A stretch of DNA of 64,000 bases. Origin: Candidatus Gastranaerophilales bacterium. GTDB lineage: Bacteria; Cyanobacteriota; Vampirovibrionia; Gastranaerophilales; Gastranaerophilaceae. Below the pieces are notes generated by a model. The model was not told where the DNA came from. It was given only the letters and a program-made list of their open reading frames with translations, and did no database searches. Shown here piece by piece: positions 28,801 through 34,278 of this stretch (position 1 is the first letter of the stretch; every line of letters starts with the position of its first letter). The position numbers and the translations under genes are program-made. The stretch is from contig CALUPU010000002.1 of NCBI GenBank assembly GCA_944322725.1, positions 158,558-222,557 on the forward strand, written 5' to 3'.

Positions 28801-29135
28801 CTGATTCATCCACAGGAATCCGCCAGATTAACTGGGTAATCAGAGACAAGGATAACGAAATACTCGGTGCATCAGAACATGTTGAAAAACCTGTAATACA
28901 AACATTGCTAGGTATTTCTAAAAAAGGATTACTTGTTGTTGCTGATAAAAATTCGCCGGAACTTAAAAAAGGTGAAAAACTTCATATTGATATGAAATAC
29001 AAAGATGTTGCATTTAATGTTGACGGTAAAGTAAAAGATATTAACGGCAATGTTGTGGAAATATCTTTTGTAAATACAGATAAACTTACTTCAACGATTA
29101 TGCTTTTCTTAAGTATGTATCAGGAAAATCTGTAG
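16827..29135 (+). CDS. Giant filamentous haemagglutinin/adhesin (TpsA-type, LktA-like), about 4,100 aa
   Basis: This is the predicted cargo of the divergent TpsB. A signal peptide ends near residue 37 (FGIQTSYA). It is followed by a TPS/haemagglutination-activity domain (about 38-280; VIFVSPLGMIVGASGVMNVG) that would be recognised by the POTRA domains. The next 3,300 residues are a right-handed beta-helix of imperfect repeats. Blocks such as NGSVVLNGIDTDI, AGSNIDLSTTGSG and ANGYIxLDxAxxL recur about nine times at irregular intervals. Composition is Asn, Ser, Asp, Gly, Thr-rich and I saw no cysteine, as usual for TPS proteins. The last 330 residues are non-repetitive and end in a small globular domain. 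The frame is open from a GTG at 16797; the ATG at 16827 is preferred. It is convergent with the SulP gene. Confidence 0.85.
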   Translation: MQKNKRGKKDIDFLKLFKKSLALSLTVAIFGIQTSYATNITAGGGYNTNVETNGNTTNITGGLINNGTGFHHFTDFDVSRGDIANLIFAQGADRYVNLVDKQVSIYGIFNSIKGGNIGGDVIFVSPLGMIVGASGVMNVGSLQTITPVQGTYNSLLDLGTGISYENNIQNLKSDINNVSMTNIQGKIFASDSIDLSDGRNLMIGSNASLVTGFNENGFAKTSVTGFNMNDIVNSDGIVAAEYMSGSGGDIKLAAATVNATGGVIQSQGNVSFDAYDGAITVGSKVVSDGNVDIGVNSSATTRKITINNDITALGDVNVTTQNRDVVQNTGSNISASKVNISSGKLGIDGNIKAQDGIDFRATEFTQGDDSSIVNKNSGNISISATSDISSNKITNEAVNGNINIAGSEILLKDTIKTNSGSIEVSATSDISQSDDSFNGFDSAKNLNITADYNVGSSSQSLNLNVAGNVNVYGAGSDVYLASKDSDLRIENISNAQNVSLDSSKAINVSNSIDANDSVNITSQEGFNQSESSTISVLGGNGDVSIKNNGSGDVNINNVNNYGNGNVVIENTNSGSAPTPGNVNFSGNVYTQGEVSVSSDGSILQANNGAIIDAQGNVNLSAQDSIGTKEQTVVISSGGSVIADAVNGGVNLTGDNTDIELVNINAGTDYNITVTGNNDIIFNKDLSNVNGDLSFAVDNDLNIDSSITASGDVSLTSNKGDVILNALVSSTGESVDLNAQGGIYQGDSFDNVAINANKDITLNAQTGNVGAEGNSLQMTAGGVVDIEGGNIYIQSPGSLNIANINSSKDAPDTVVNITTTTTDNGNINFSGAIKGSDVNVNAAQGISQSVEGKTIDASGNLSLTAQNGSIGETNQALNFSAEAVSASASKSVVLTGIDTDIRTSQIQAQENIDLSTKITSEESEKGSIIVENDLIAQDGYIKLDSAKNLEINNNLSAGNSITLNATGGITQSSDASITSGTSQSAAQGSGNILISNNGTGDIVLHDVTSSKGDISVVNNADGADIILNSVLQSTDSDIILNSENNIIQTSKDSASLLAAGDIVVNAINAGSQAGELLLNAGGSLYSTSDNLYVRDTDGDLTLGVLNITDNANITAQGNIIQDDASRDSIVSQNGVINLVSTGGDIGADNGLSLNVGGRVNADASNIYLKGTNVSTGLVNADNAVTIDTTASNGTVNIKDKITAGSDININSAKDVTLNAGDAPVLNSTGGNVIITAVNDISQTGTAESILAAGNISLTSTTGSVGTQEQSMVVKTTAGSLGANAAAGSVYLTGIDTNISSSDITAAKDIDLTVTGSGNILIDEILNTNDGYIKLTTDNGIDINNLISASKDVTIDAKGGSVTQAEGLDKAISAGGNLSISAHGDIGGAENQHLSVTAGGKADLTGDNVYLKSPESNLTLGSVNSSGVVDIKTETSGNINLDGLVTGSQVSLNAADGIYQSAQGKTIDTQGSLSLIANKESIGQKGSAISFSAGSVSADAAKSVVLLGENTDINTQSVRATENIDLTTTGTGKITISNELSTRNGYINLDSAQNLDIQHNLSAGEYITLNANGGIVQHEGAKIESGTSSAVTDGSITVTNSGTGGIQLSDGITSHKGNITVTNNASGENANIEITSAVAYDGTVNITNGSQNNDIILGSIVSDGQNGEVNIDSAGQILGSGSIFSSGDVNLNALSNIGASSSLLGISASGNVNAAGDNIYLGGDSGAFNVGDIAANNTVRIENTGTDININGSIQGSDVILKAQNNILQTSAGKTITADNLELFAANGNIGSIGQAIAFEAGTVKAEAVNGSVILNGIDTTINTGSIKAGSNIDLSTTGSGDINVDEAINANGYIALNAADNLNVNQGITSSDTITLTAADNVHVNSTVQSQNDLSVNTQGGDISLGALLESTTGSVELNSGGNISQTFDGKAVQAANGITIDAVGDIASAGNELQLNTSGVLNADASNIYIKNNEGGLNIGLVDAENNIKLSAAGNITSASSSSSVNAGGNIDLNAADGYNIGTSSSDSLKVNADGVVNAKADNIYLSSDNDLNTGIITAASVADIRTTGTDKNINITDLIKASDVYLEASGSVLQNSVLAKTIETNNLTLIANNGSIGATGNAIDFSATGLLRADASEAVVLNGVGRDIDTSSINAGTSIDLSTEGSGKIIVSSNLTANNGYISLNAADGLDLKNYYLTASDYINLVAQSGDILLNSMLNAGTYITIDSAGDILQSVDAVTLTAGTDITLKAGGTVGELNNALQLKAQGNVNAQGADIYLTSPETDINLGNINASNNISIKTETNNSNININGTITGNNITLDANNNISQTSQEKTITASNDLNLISRNGNIGTTDNAIIFEAGTITAEALNGSVVLNGIDTTINTGSIKAGSNIDLSTTGSGDINVDKEINANGYISLDAADNLNVNEKITSNSEITLAASDKVLLGALVESTNGNITVNANSGSIEQNFSGVALKSGNDITLSGAQIGSESQYINTDAANKVNADGTNIYIESDRAVFNIGNINTNPDIVNQTVNLRSNTGDVNFKNTVNGNIVNINTAKNVTQDASLNKAIDATTVNFTAQNGNIGAENNAIDIKASDRVNISQAQNAYINGVEADLNTGNINVDSNAKITSDNGIHLVDKLTAQNVNLSAQGDITQDSELAKSIEAQSLILNSASGDIGKTDNAIAFSANSLSANAQNGSVVLKGIDTDIYTSSIEAGKNIDLSTTGTAGITIDEDTLSANGYIRLDSAQGLNINKNVTASDYVELIANNGSVLLNSVISGTDVTVSAADGITQTGGELLSSGVNGVTVSNSASGGITLTDVTAQNGNISVANNASGDADVVLGTLSAGGNIDVVNNANGELILNDTLTGSDISLTSQRNIVQTTDKLGVKASNNLTLSAGDSIGTQSQSLIVNAGKDVSIEASDIYLESPDSDLNIVSINANREDKTLGAVEISTSGSTGDITLGDSIVADEISLYSAGSVSAMDNLSANTVSITANDNILTNGNVTAQDDISIIGGSITQNANTIISSQNGDISLSAMNGDIVLNGDISSTNGRVSVSNTSTGNASVTVNNVSAGDFFAISNNADGLVTVNGTLTGGNNSLLNAQNSGSESGIVVSENAVINSNGTFSMYNAGDKGILLDGKINNAQTEGSSVTVVNDKGSIHIKADVDNGESNSFNVQNNGTDADGKGLVFENGIINNYGTLVLENNAGSMTLDGVINAYLGSDNSFVNGSDSDFHINGIFENRGNTVTFENKGAGSLIVDEDAVLSVYSIQDSGNVYTGVLNLLNNSTTTNGGGVTINGTINNGSNMISGGILNIVNDTNGGAGDYGILISDTGVINNYAELNINNNNTNGNASGGIVINGNITGDKGTILTPSAGAPIPSNSVNISNNAQSAQSGIEFGTTSNVDVKGNKLNITNNGQKGITFKEGSSVSNTDTLTVNNLAGSLNIENNATVKSGSDLTLINSQAGNSVNIDGTVHGKKVTVQSTGSNVNIAHNNEEGNIISDSDVTINVTGGDILNHSDSQTALENAQGIKAAGNIELNASNIGETDSSLSDIVTNGFDNLNPDNAIHFTAGGKVTANAENNLNLLAMNGDMNIDTVKAGNAVLSALNGNITASSIDTTGNLYMYAKADSADIIADSVKSALLSAEAGRNIDINSPQNLDIESMLSRNGSINLDIDGDSYIREIAAAKDITINADGEKLTIVNLGRVERNDGIIPETVNLTVTDSRNTSGSKNSKLDIYNGYVRDKVTLKADTITAQAYDISDSAQKGDIRKDSKYGIDASGFHNANTKGELLEFDIQGANYSQKDAGSNPNNPYYKPDENDKHALNVHLTLGDSVGDAQYGANFKKLYSDYVFIDSINKANPDAFSKIVVESGIIGEYGIFRNNNLRLDINNNNATESIVDAYPINKHYDDKADKTVSNNTSFYMEMGDSINIDVPYNPDVPVDPITGKIYNPHRNVEDPELTEKTKAATAKDADNSAVKADSSTGIRQINWVIRDKDNEILGASEHVEKPVIQTLLGISKKGLLVVADKNSPELKKGEKLHIDMKYKDVAFNVDGKVKDINGNVVEISFVNTDKLTSTIMLFLSMYQENL
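22293..24019 (+). repeat. Direct repeat pair inside tpsA
   Basis: A 35-base stretch at 22293-22327 recurs exactly at 23985-24019, inside longer segments of roughly 90 percent identity. The distance of 1,692 bases is 564 codons, so recombination between copies would delete or duplicate repeats in frame. Confidence 0.7.
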
Positions 29136-29153
29136 TGTAATGTGATTAAAAAA

Positions 29154-30722
29154 CTAGTGTAATGACGGTGTGTCATTTTCATCATGAGATTTATGAAAAT
29201 GACACCACTTAAATGACGGGTATGTTTCTTTCATCTGTTCCCAGTCAACATGTACGTCATAAGGAAGTGACTTTTCTTCTATCTCTGATGCGCGTTCCTT
29301 TTCCCATTCTTTAATAAAATCTATACAAGCATGGTCTATGTAATAAAGACGTTCTGCACATAGCGTGATATTTTTGTCTCTTGGCAGGCTTTCCAATGCT
29401 TCTATTAAAGTCGGAAGCTGGATAAAAGTGATGTTACCATGTACTTTTGCAATGATTGTATTTGTTTGTTCATTGTATTCCGTATCAATATCAACTTTCA
29501 GCACTTTATAAGCACTTTTTACAAGTGCACAGAAAAATCCGACAAGTATGCCTTCAAAAAGGTTTGTAAAAAGAATTGCGGTTAAAGTTATAATATAGAT
29601 TGCAAATTCACCTTTGCTTAACTTAAATATGTGTTTTGCCGCATCTATATCTACAAGCTTGTAACCTGTATATACAAGAATGGCTGCAAGCGAAGATACC
29701 GGAATAAAATTTAATATGAACGGGAAAAAGCTTACAAAGAGCAAAATCCATAATCCATGGAGTATTGTTGACCTTCTTGTTTGCGCATCTGCATTGATGT
29801 TTGCCGCACTCCTTACAATAACACCGGTTATGGGCAAACCTCCGACAATACCGGACAACGTATTTCCTACGCCCTGAGCAATAATTTCCTTATCATAATC
29901 AGTTTTTGATTTTGTACTCATTTTATCAATTGCAGTTGATGTTAAAAGCGTCTCTGCACTGGCAATAAATGTAATCACAAGTGCACTTATCAAAACTTTG
30001 ATATCAAATATATGAGACAATGATGATATCTTGAGAAAGTTAGCATCTCCCCGGAAATTGTCACCGATTTGAATATAATTTATGTCAAAATGCAGGATAT
30101 TTGCCAGCAGTGTTGCAGAAATAACTGCAATTAACGCGGCAGGCAGCGCCTTTAGCTTTTTAGAAGGAAGTGCGTTCCATATAATTATTATTGCAATTGT
30201 GATTATTCCTATTATGCTTGCCAGATGGTGTGCTGAACCATTCATAGGTAAAACAGAATGATATATGACACTGCCTAAATCCAATATGTTTTCAATAAAA
30301 GAATTTTGAGGCTTGCTGTCGAGCATAATATGAAACTGTGACAGGAATATTGAAATACCGATACCTGCAAGCATACCCTGGATTATTGCAGGAGATATTG
30401 CCCTGAACCATTTACCCAATGATAAAAAACCGAATAGTATCTGTATTAACCCGACAACAAAAATGATTAAAAATAGTTTTTCTATACCGAGATTGTGTAT
30501 TATATCAACAACAATTAGTATCAAACCTGCTGCAGGTCCCGAAACTTGTAAAGAGTTGCCCGATAAAGCTCCTACAATTATACCGCCGATTATGCCGGAT
30601 ATTATGCCGCAATATACAGGCAGACCGCATGCAATAGAAATACCTATGGCAAGAGGCATTGCAACTAAAAATACGATAATTGAAGCAAGAAAATCTTTTT
30701 TTAGTGAATCAGTATTAATCAT
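29154..30722 (-). CDS. SulP-family inorganic anion transporter with STAS domain
   Basis: SulP proteins carry sulfate, bicarbonate or other anions across the inner membrane. The 522-residue product has the SulP core of about 12-14 helices from residue 10 (FLASIIVFLVAMPLAIGISI) to about 400. The signatures include SGPAAGLILIV and VGNTLSGIVGGLPITGVIVRSAANI. A STAS domain follows (about 410-490; AKVHGNITFIQLPTLIEAL). The tail is rich in His (CHFHKSHDENDTPSLH). The substrate cannot be assigned from sequence; BicA-type bicarbonate and sulfate carriers share this layout. It has its own promoter and is convergent with tpsA with 18 bases between stops. Confidence 0.88.
   Translation of the reverse strand: MINTDSLKKDFLASIIVFLVAMPLAIGISIACGLPVYCGIISGIIGGIIVGALSGNSLQVSGPAAGLILIVVDIIHNLGIEKLFLIIFVVGLIQILFGFLSLGKWFRAISPAIIQGMLAGIGISIFLSQFHIMLDSKPQNSFIENILDLGSVIYHSVLPMNGSAHHLASIIGIITIAIIIIWNALPSKKLKALPAALIAVISATLLANILHFDINYIQIGDNFRGDANFLKISSLSHIFDIKVLISALVITFIASAETLLTSTAIDKMSTKSKTDYDKEIIAQGVGNTLSGIVGGLPITGVIVRSAANINADAQTRRSTILHGLWILLFVSFFPFILNFIPVSSLAAILVYTGYKLVDIDAAKHIFKLSKGEFAIYIITLTAILFTNLFEGILVGFFCALVKSAYKVLKVDIDTEYNEQTNTIIAKVHGNITFIQLPTLIEALESLPRDKNITLCAERLYYIDHACIDFIKEWEKERASEIEEKSLPYDVHVDWEQMKETYPSFKWCHFHKSHDENDTPSLH
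29170..29205. repeat. Strong 13-bp hairpin at the 3' end of the SulP gene
   Basis: GTGTCATTTTCAT (29170-29182) and ATGAAAATGACAC (29193-29205) are perfect complements around 10 bases. The hairpin lies within the His-rich last codons of the SulP gene and just beyond the tpsA stop. No T-run adjoins it; it could protect or end either mRNA. Confidence 0.55.
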
Positions 30723-30754
30723 TATTATTTCGTCCGTGTTATAAACCGAATTTT

Positions 30755-30783
30755 ATAATAACGATTAATTAAAAAATTGGCAA
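30755..30783 (-). promoter_or_regulatory. Promoter of the SulP gene
   Basis: On the minus strand TTGCCA (30778-30783) and TATTAT (30755-30760) are 17 bases apart, each five of six to consensus. Confidence 0.55.
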
Positions 30784-30801
30784 TAATTTATAAGAGTAAT
30801 T

Positions 30802-31290
30802 TTACAAAAGACAACTGATTGCGCTCTGTGCAGCAGATGCCAGCATTGGAGATGCATAGTAGTTTTTGCACAGATTCTGTGCAAGATTTTGTGCAGTCAT
30901 TCCCCAGTTTTGTGTGGTTTGAATTTCTCTTAATGCGCCTTTGAGAATATTCGGCACATTGCCATCAGGATTCGTCTCGCTGTATGAAATTGAACCGTCT
31001 TTGTTTGTGTCTATATTTGCAGTAAGTTTTTCAATACTGTTGTTATCAAGAAGTTTTTTTAATTCTTCATTTCTTCTGTCACGTACAGTGTGTGCTGCAA
31101 TTTCGTTTTTTGTTAAAGAATTATCGTTGTTTTTGTCGATTTCATCAAAATTACTTTTTAAATAATCTGCAAATTCTCTTGTGTCAGAGTTCAGCAGATT
31201 TGATGTGTAGTTTTGAGCCTTTGAATACAAGCTTGCAATTATACTGTTTTGAGAAATATTTCCGTTTTCTACCTGAAGACCCATAGTCAT
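30802..31290 (-). CDS. EF-hand domain protein
   Basis: The 162-residue product carries two EF-hand loops: DKNNDNSLTKNE (about residues 52-63) and DTNKDGSISYSE (about 93-104). Both keep the Asp/Asn ligands at positions 1, 3 and 5 and the closing Glu, so calcium binding is likely. No signal peptide is visible. The ATG at 31290 was chosen because GGGGAG precedes it at the same spacing as in tolC; the frame is open to 31347. A second ATG at 31284 is possible. It has a -10 box at 31322. Function beyond calcium binding is unknown. The gene at 11877 may be a degenerate relative. Confidence 0.75.
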   Translation of the reverse strand: MTMGLQVENGNISQNSIIASLYSKAQNYTSNLLNSDTREFADYLKSNFDEIDKNNDNSLTKNEIAAHTVRDRRNEELKKLLDNNSIEKLTANIDTNKDGSISYSETNPDGNVPNILKGALREIQTTQNWGMTAQNLAQNLCKNYYASPMLASAAQSAISCLL

Positions 31291-31321
31291 ATTCTCCCCA
31301 TATTTATTCTTAGTATAGAGC

Positions 31322-31327
31322 ATTATA
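31322..31327 (-). promoter_or_regulatory. -10 box of the EF-hand gene
   Basis: TATAAT on the minus strand, about 30 bases before the ATG; no clear -35. Confidence 0.35.
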
Positions 31328-31368
31328 TTTTGTTTTTTATCGGTCATTTATATTAAAAATGTGTGTGA

Positions 31369-31374
31369 TACAAT
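31369..31374 (+). promoter_or_regulatory. Extended -10 box of acpS
   Basis: TG, one base, then TACAAT (31369-31374). Initiation near 31381 excludes the first in-frame ATG at 31380 and supports the start at 31404. Confidence 0.4.
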
Positions 31375-31403
31375 AACTTATGTCCGCTAAAAAGGTTAAA
31401 TCA

Positions 31404-31757
31404 ATGCAAACAGGCGTAGATATAGAAGATATTTCAAGATTCAAAGGCAAAACTTTAGAAAATGATGAGCATTTTTTAAAAAGAGTTTATACTAAAAATG
31501 AACTTGATTACTGCTTTTCAAAAAAAATGCCGGAAAAACATCTTGCGGCAAGATTCTGTGCAAAAGAAGCCGTTATAAAAGCATTGAGCAATATATTGAA
31601 TAAAAAATTATCCTATTCTCAAATAGAAATTCTAAATACTCCTAACGGGGCACCGTATGTAAATCTTCTTGAAAAAACACAGGATATAAAAATATCCCTG
31701 TCACTTTCTCATGACAGGGATAAAGCAATAGCTTTTGTAATTGCACAGGCTGGATAA
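31404..31757 (+). CDS. acpS: Holo-[acyl-carrier-protein] synthase
   Basis: AcpS transfers the phosphopantetheine arm from CoA to acyl carrier protein, activating fatty-acid synthesis. The 117-residue product has the magnesium-binding GVDIEDISRF at its start, the second signature FCAKEAVIKAL near residue 55, and the closing strand LSLSHDRDKAIAFV. The ATG at 31404 gives the normal length and follows AAGG at eight bases; the frame is open from 31380, but that ATG would be leaderless. It ends base to base against the convergent ugd gene. Confidence 0.9.
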   Translation: MQTGVDIEDISRFKGKTLENDEHFLKRVYTKNELDYCFSKKMPEKHLAARFCAKEAVIKALSNILNKKLSYSQIEILNTPNGAPYVNLLEKTQDIKISLSLSHDRDKAIAFVIAQAG

Positions 31758-33083
31758 TTATATAGTGCATTTTTGTTTTTGTGTATTTTTACCTATGCAA
31801 ATATAATCGAAACCTTTTTCAATAAGCCTTTTGGCATTGTACTGGTTTCTTCCGTCAAAGATAACAGGCTGTTTTAATAATGATTTTATTCTGTCAAAAT
31901 CAGGACGTCTGAATTCGTTCCATTCTGTTAAAAGAAGAAGGCTGTCTGCATTTTCCAGTGCTTCATAAGATGATTTTGAATAAGTTATTTTGTCATTAAA
32001 AATCATTTTTGCACAGTCAAAAGCTTTGGGGTCATAGGCTTGGATCTTTGCGCCTCTTTCAAGAAGTGCATTGATGATTGTAATAGCCGGTGCTTCTCTC
32101 ATGTCATTTGTTTTGGGTTTGAAGGCAAGCCCCCATACGGCAAAAGTTTTACCTGAAAGGTTTTCACCGTAATAGTTTAATATTTTTTTGATAAATATCT
32201 GTCTTTGTTTTTTGTTGACATCATCTGCTGACTGCAAAAGCTGATAGTCGCAGCCGTTGTCTTTGGCGGTTTTCAGCAGTGCTTTTACATCTTTTGGAAA
32301 GCAGCTTCCGCCATAGCCCAGCCCGGGGAAAAGGAACTGTGAGCCGATTCTTTTGTCCGAACACATCCCTATTCTTACCATTTCTGCATCTGCGCCTACT
32401 TTTTCACAGATATTTGCGATTTCATTTGCGTAAGATATTTTAACAGCAAGGAATGAGTTTGCCGCATATTTTGTCATTTCGGCAGATTTTACATCCATGA
32501 TTATAACAGGATTGCCTGTTCTCAAAAACGGAGCGTACAACTCCTGCATAATTTCTGTTGCGCGCTGTGAATCAGAGCCTATTACCACTCTGTCGGGTTT
32601 TAAAAAGTCATCTACAGCTGCACCCTGTTTTAAAAATTCAGGGTTTGATACAACATCAAATTCTTCGTTTGTCTGAGTTTTTATTATTTCCGTAACTTTT
32701 TGAGCAGTGCCTACAGGAACAGTGGATTTGTCTACAATGACTTTGTATCCGTTAATAGACTGACCGATGGATTTTGCTACATCGTATACATATTGAAGGT
32801 CAGCAGAGCCGTCTTCTCCCTGAGGTGTTCCCACTGCTATGAAACATACAAGCGATTTTTGAACAGCGTCAGCAAGATTGTTTGTGAATGTCAATCTGCC
32901 TTCCGAAACATTTACCTTGATAAGTTCATCAAGCCCGGGCTCGTATATCGGTATAATACCCTGCTCGAGTTTTTCGAGTTTTTCAATGTCTTTATCAACA
33001 CAGATTACATCGTTGCCCATTTCTGCAAGGCAGGTGCCTGCGACAAGTCCTACATACCCCGTTCCTATAACGCATACTTTCAT
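31758..33083 (-). CDS. ugd: UDP-glucose 6-dehydrogenase
   Basis: Ugd oxidises UDP-glucose twice with NAD to UDP-glucuronate for surface polysaccharides. The 441-residue product begins with the NAD-binding GTGYVGLVAGTCLAEMG (residues 7-23). It holds the catalytic cysteine in GYGGSCFPKD near residue 257, the AEMTKYAANSFLAVKISYANE block and a C-terminal UDP-binding domain. The ATG at 33083 follows GGAG; an upstream TTG at 33098 is less likely. It lies 34 bases downstream of a GT2 gene on the same strand, so the two probably form an operon. Confidence 0.95.
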   Translation of the reverse strand: MKVCVIGTGYVGLVAGTCLAEMGNDVICVDKDIEKLEKLEQGIIPIYEPGLDELIKVNVSEGRLTFTNNLADAVQKSLVCFIAVGTPQGEDGSADLQYVYDVAKSIGQSINGYKVIVDKSTVPVGTAQKVTEIIKTQTNEEFDVVSNPEFLKQGAAVDDFLKPDRVVIGSDSQRATEIMQELYAPFLRTGNPVIIMDVKSAEMTKYAANSFLAVKISYANEIANICEKVGADAEMVRIGMCSDKRIGSQFLFPGLGYGGSCFPKDVKALLKTAKDNGCDYQLLQSADDVNKKQRQIFIKKILNYYGENLSGKTFAVWGLAFKPKTNDMREAPAITIINALLERGAKIQAYDPKAFDCAKMIFNDKITYSKSSYEALENADSLLLLTEWNEFRRPDFDRIKSLLKQPVIFDGRNQYNAKRLIEKGFDYICIGKNTQKQKCTI

Positions 33084-33117
33084 TATTAATATCTCCAATT
33101 TTTTTAATAAAATTTTA

Positions 33118-34122
33118 TCATGAGTGTTTGATTTTTTTTAATGTAAAATTAAATATTTTATATATTTTGGTATTCTGCTTTTTCATATAAGTTATTAAAC
33201 CAAACAAATAAGTTCTGTACTTAATACCAGCTAACTTTTGAAATTCTTTGCGGTCTTTTTTAGGCAAAAATTCTATAAAATCTTTAATTACCTTAAAATT
33301 TTCCTCATCAGTACAAAATTGTGTTTCATGGATAAATGCACTCATTGCTTTTCTGTAGAATGATTCTTTTACTTTTTTAAATAATTTTTCTTTGCACAAA
33401 GCTTCTTTTAAAGAATTAAATGCAATTAACGCACAGTATGCAGTTCTGCCTCTTTGTGCGGTTAGGCAACTGCCATGATGTATTCTATATGAAGCAAGAA
33501 ATTCGTTTACGCAGGTAATTGAATCTGCAAGAATAAGTGATAAATGATCAAAGAAATCGTCATTACAGGTTTTTATTTCTTGAAATTTTAAATTATTTTT
33601 TAATATAAATTCTCTTTTATATAGTTTTATAAATAAATTAGGTATGCATATTTGAAGTATCCTGTCAGGAATGTCGTCTACGGAAAAACAGTCTTTATCA
33701 GGAAGCAGTTCAGTCTTTAATGAAAACTCATTTGGTATTGTTTGCATTATTCTTTCATCAAAGAAACTATATTTGCAGATACAAATATCTGCTTCCATTG
33801 TTGTGATTCGATTGTATAATTTTTCCAGCAAATCTTGTGCAATAAAATCATCGCTGTCTAAAAAATACAGGTATTCGCCTTTTGCATTTTCCATTCCTTT
33901 ATTTCTGCAATATCCTGCACCTCTATTTTCCTGATTTATAACCTTGATTCTGGAATCAAGGTTTGAATATTCTTTTAGAATATTCAAACAATTATCTGTT
34001 GAACCGTCGTTTACACAAATAATTTCAATATCTTCAAGAGTCTGGTTAATTACGCTGTCTAAACATTCTTTGAGATAATCTTGTGTGTTGTAAACAGGAA
34101 TTATTATTGAAACTACAGGCAT
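33118..34122 (-). CDS. GT2 family glycosyltransferase
   Basis: The 334-residue protein is a GT-A fold transferase of family 2. VSIIIPVYNTQDYLKECLDS is its start, VNDGST binds the nucleotide and FLDSDDF (near residue 95) is the metal-binding DxD region. The C-terminal half (from about 200) is helical and variable, as in wall and capsule transferases. GGAG precedes the ATG at a good distance. It is divergent from the GT2 gene at 34279 and shares with it a stretch of near-identical DNA in the N-terminal coding region. It carries the double palindrome at 33940-33988. The donor and acceptor sugars cannot be predicted. Confidence 0.9.
   Translation of the reverse strand: MPVVSIIIPVYNTQDYLKECLDSVINQTLEDIEIICVNDGSTDNCLNILKEYSNLDSRIKVINQENRGAGYCRNKGMENAKGEYLYFLDSDDFIAQDLLEKLYNRITTMEADICICKYSFFDERIMQTIPNEFSLKTELLPDKDCFSVDDIPDRILQICIPNLFIKLYKREFILKNNLKFQEIKTCNDDFFDHLSLILADSITCVNEFLASYRIHHGSCLTAQRGRTAYCALIAFNSLKEALCKEKLFKKVKESFYRKAMSAFIHETQFCTDEENFKVIKDFIEFLPKKDRKEFQKLAGIKYRTYLFGLITYMKKQNTKIYKIFNFTLKKIKHS
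33940..33988 (-). repeat. Double perfect palindrome within GT2 gene (copy 1)
   Basis: AACCTTGATTC (33940-33950), TG, GAATCAAGGTT (33953-33963) is followed with a two-base overlap by TTTGAATATTCT (33962-33973), TTT, AGAATATTCAAA (33977-33988). Both are perfect. They encode the LNILKEYSNLDSRIKV segment. See also 38490-38538 and 44305-44353. Confidence 0.75.
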
Positions 34123-34278
34123 TTTTCCACTCCTTTTTTAGATACCTTTATCATATAATAAATTAGATAAAATTAAATTTATATTTAAAAATATACTTAA
34201 TATTTTGTATACATTTGGGGGGATTTTTGTTATCCTTTTTGATAATGGTTGGAGAGACTTTTATATTAAGGAGTATGA

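Noticed and set aside
33940..33988. In-frame insertion of a palindromic mobile element (Rickettsia RPE type)
   Set aside because: The residues at the palindromes align with the normal GT2 sequence between VNDGST and the GxxxARN block without added length, so nothing has been inserted.
34217..34222. G6 run upstream of the GT2 gene at 34279 as a phase-variation tract
   Set aside because: Six G is short for slippage and it lies outside any clear promoter spacer; there is no sign that it alters expression.
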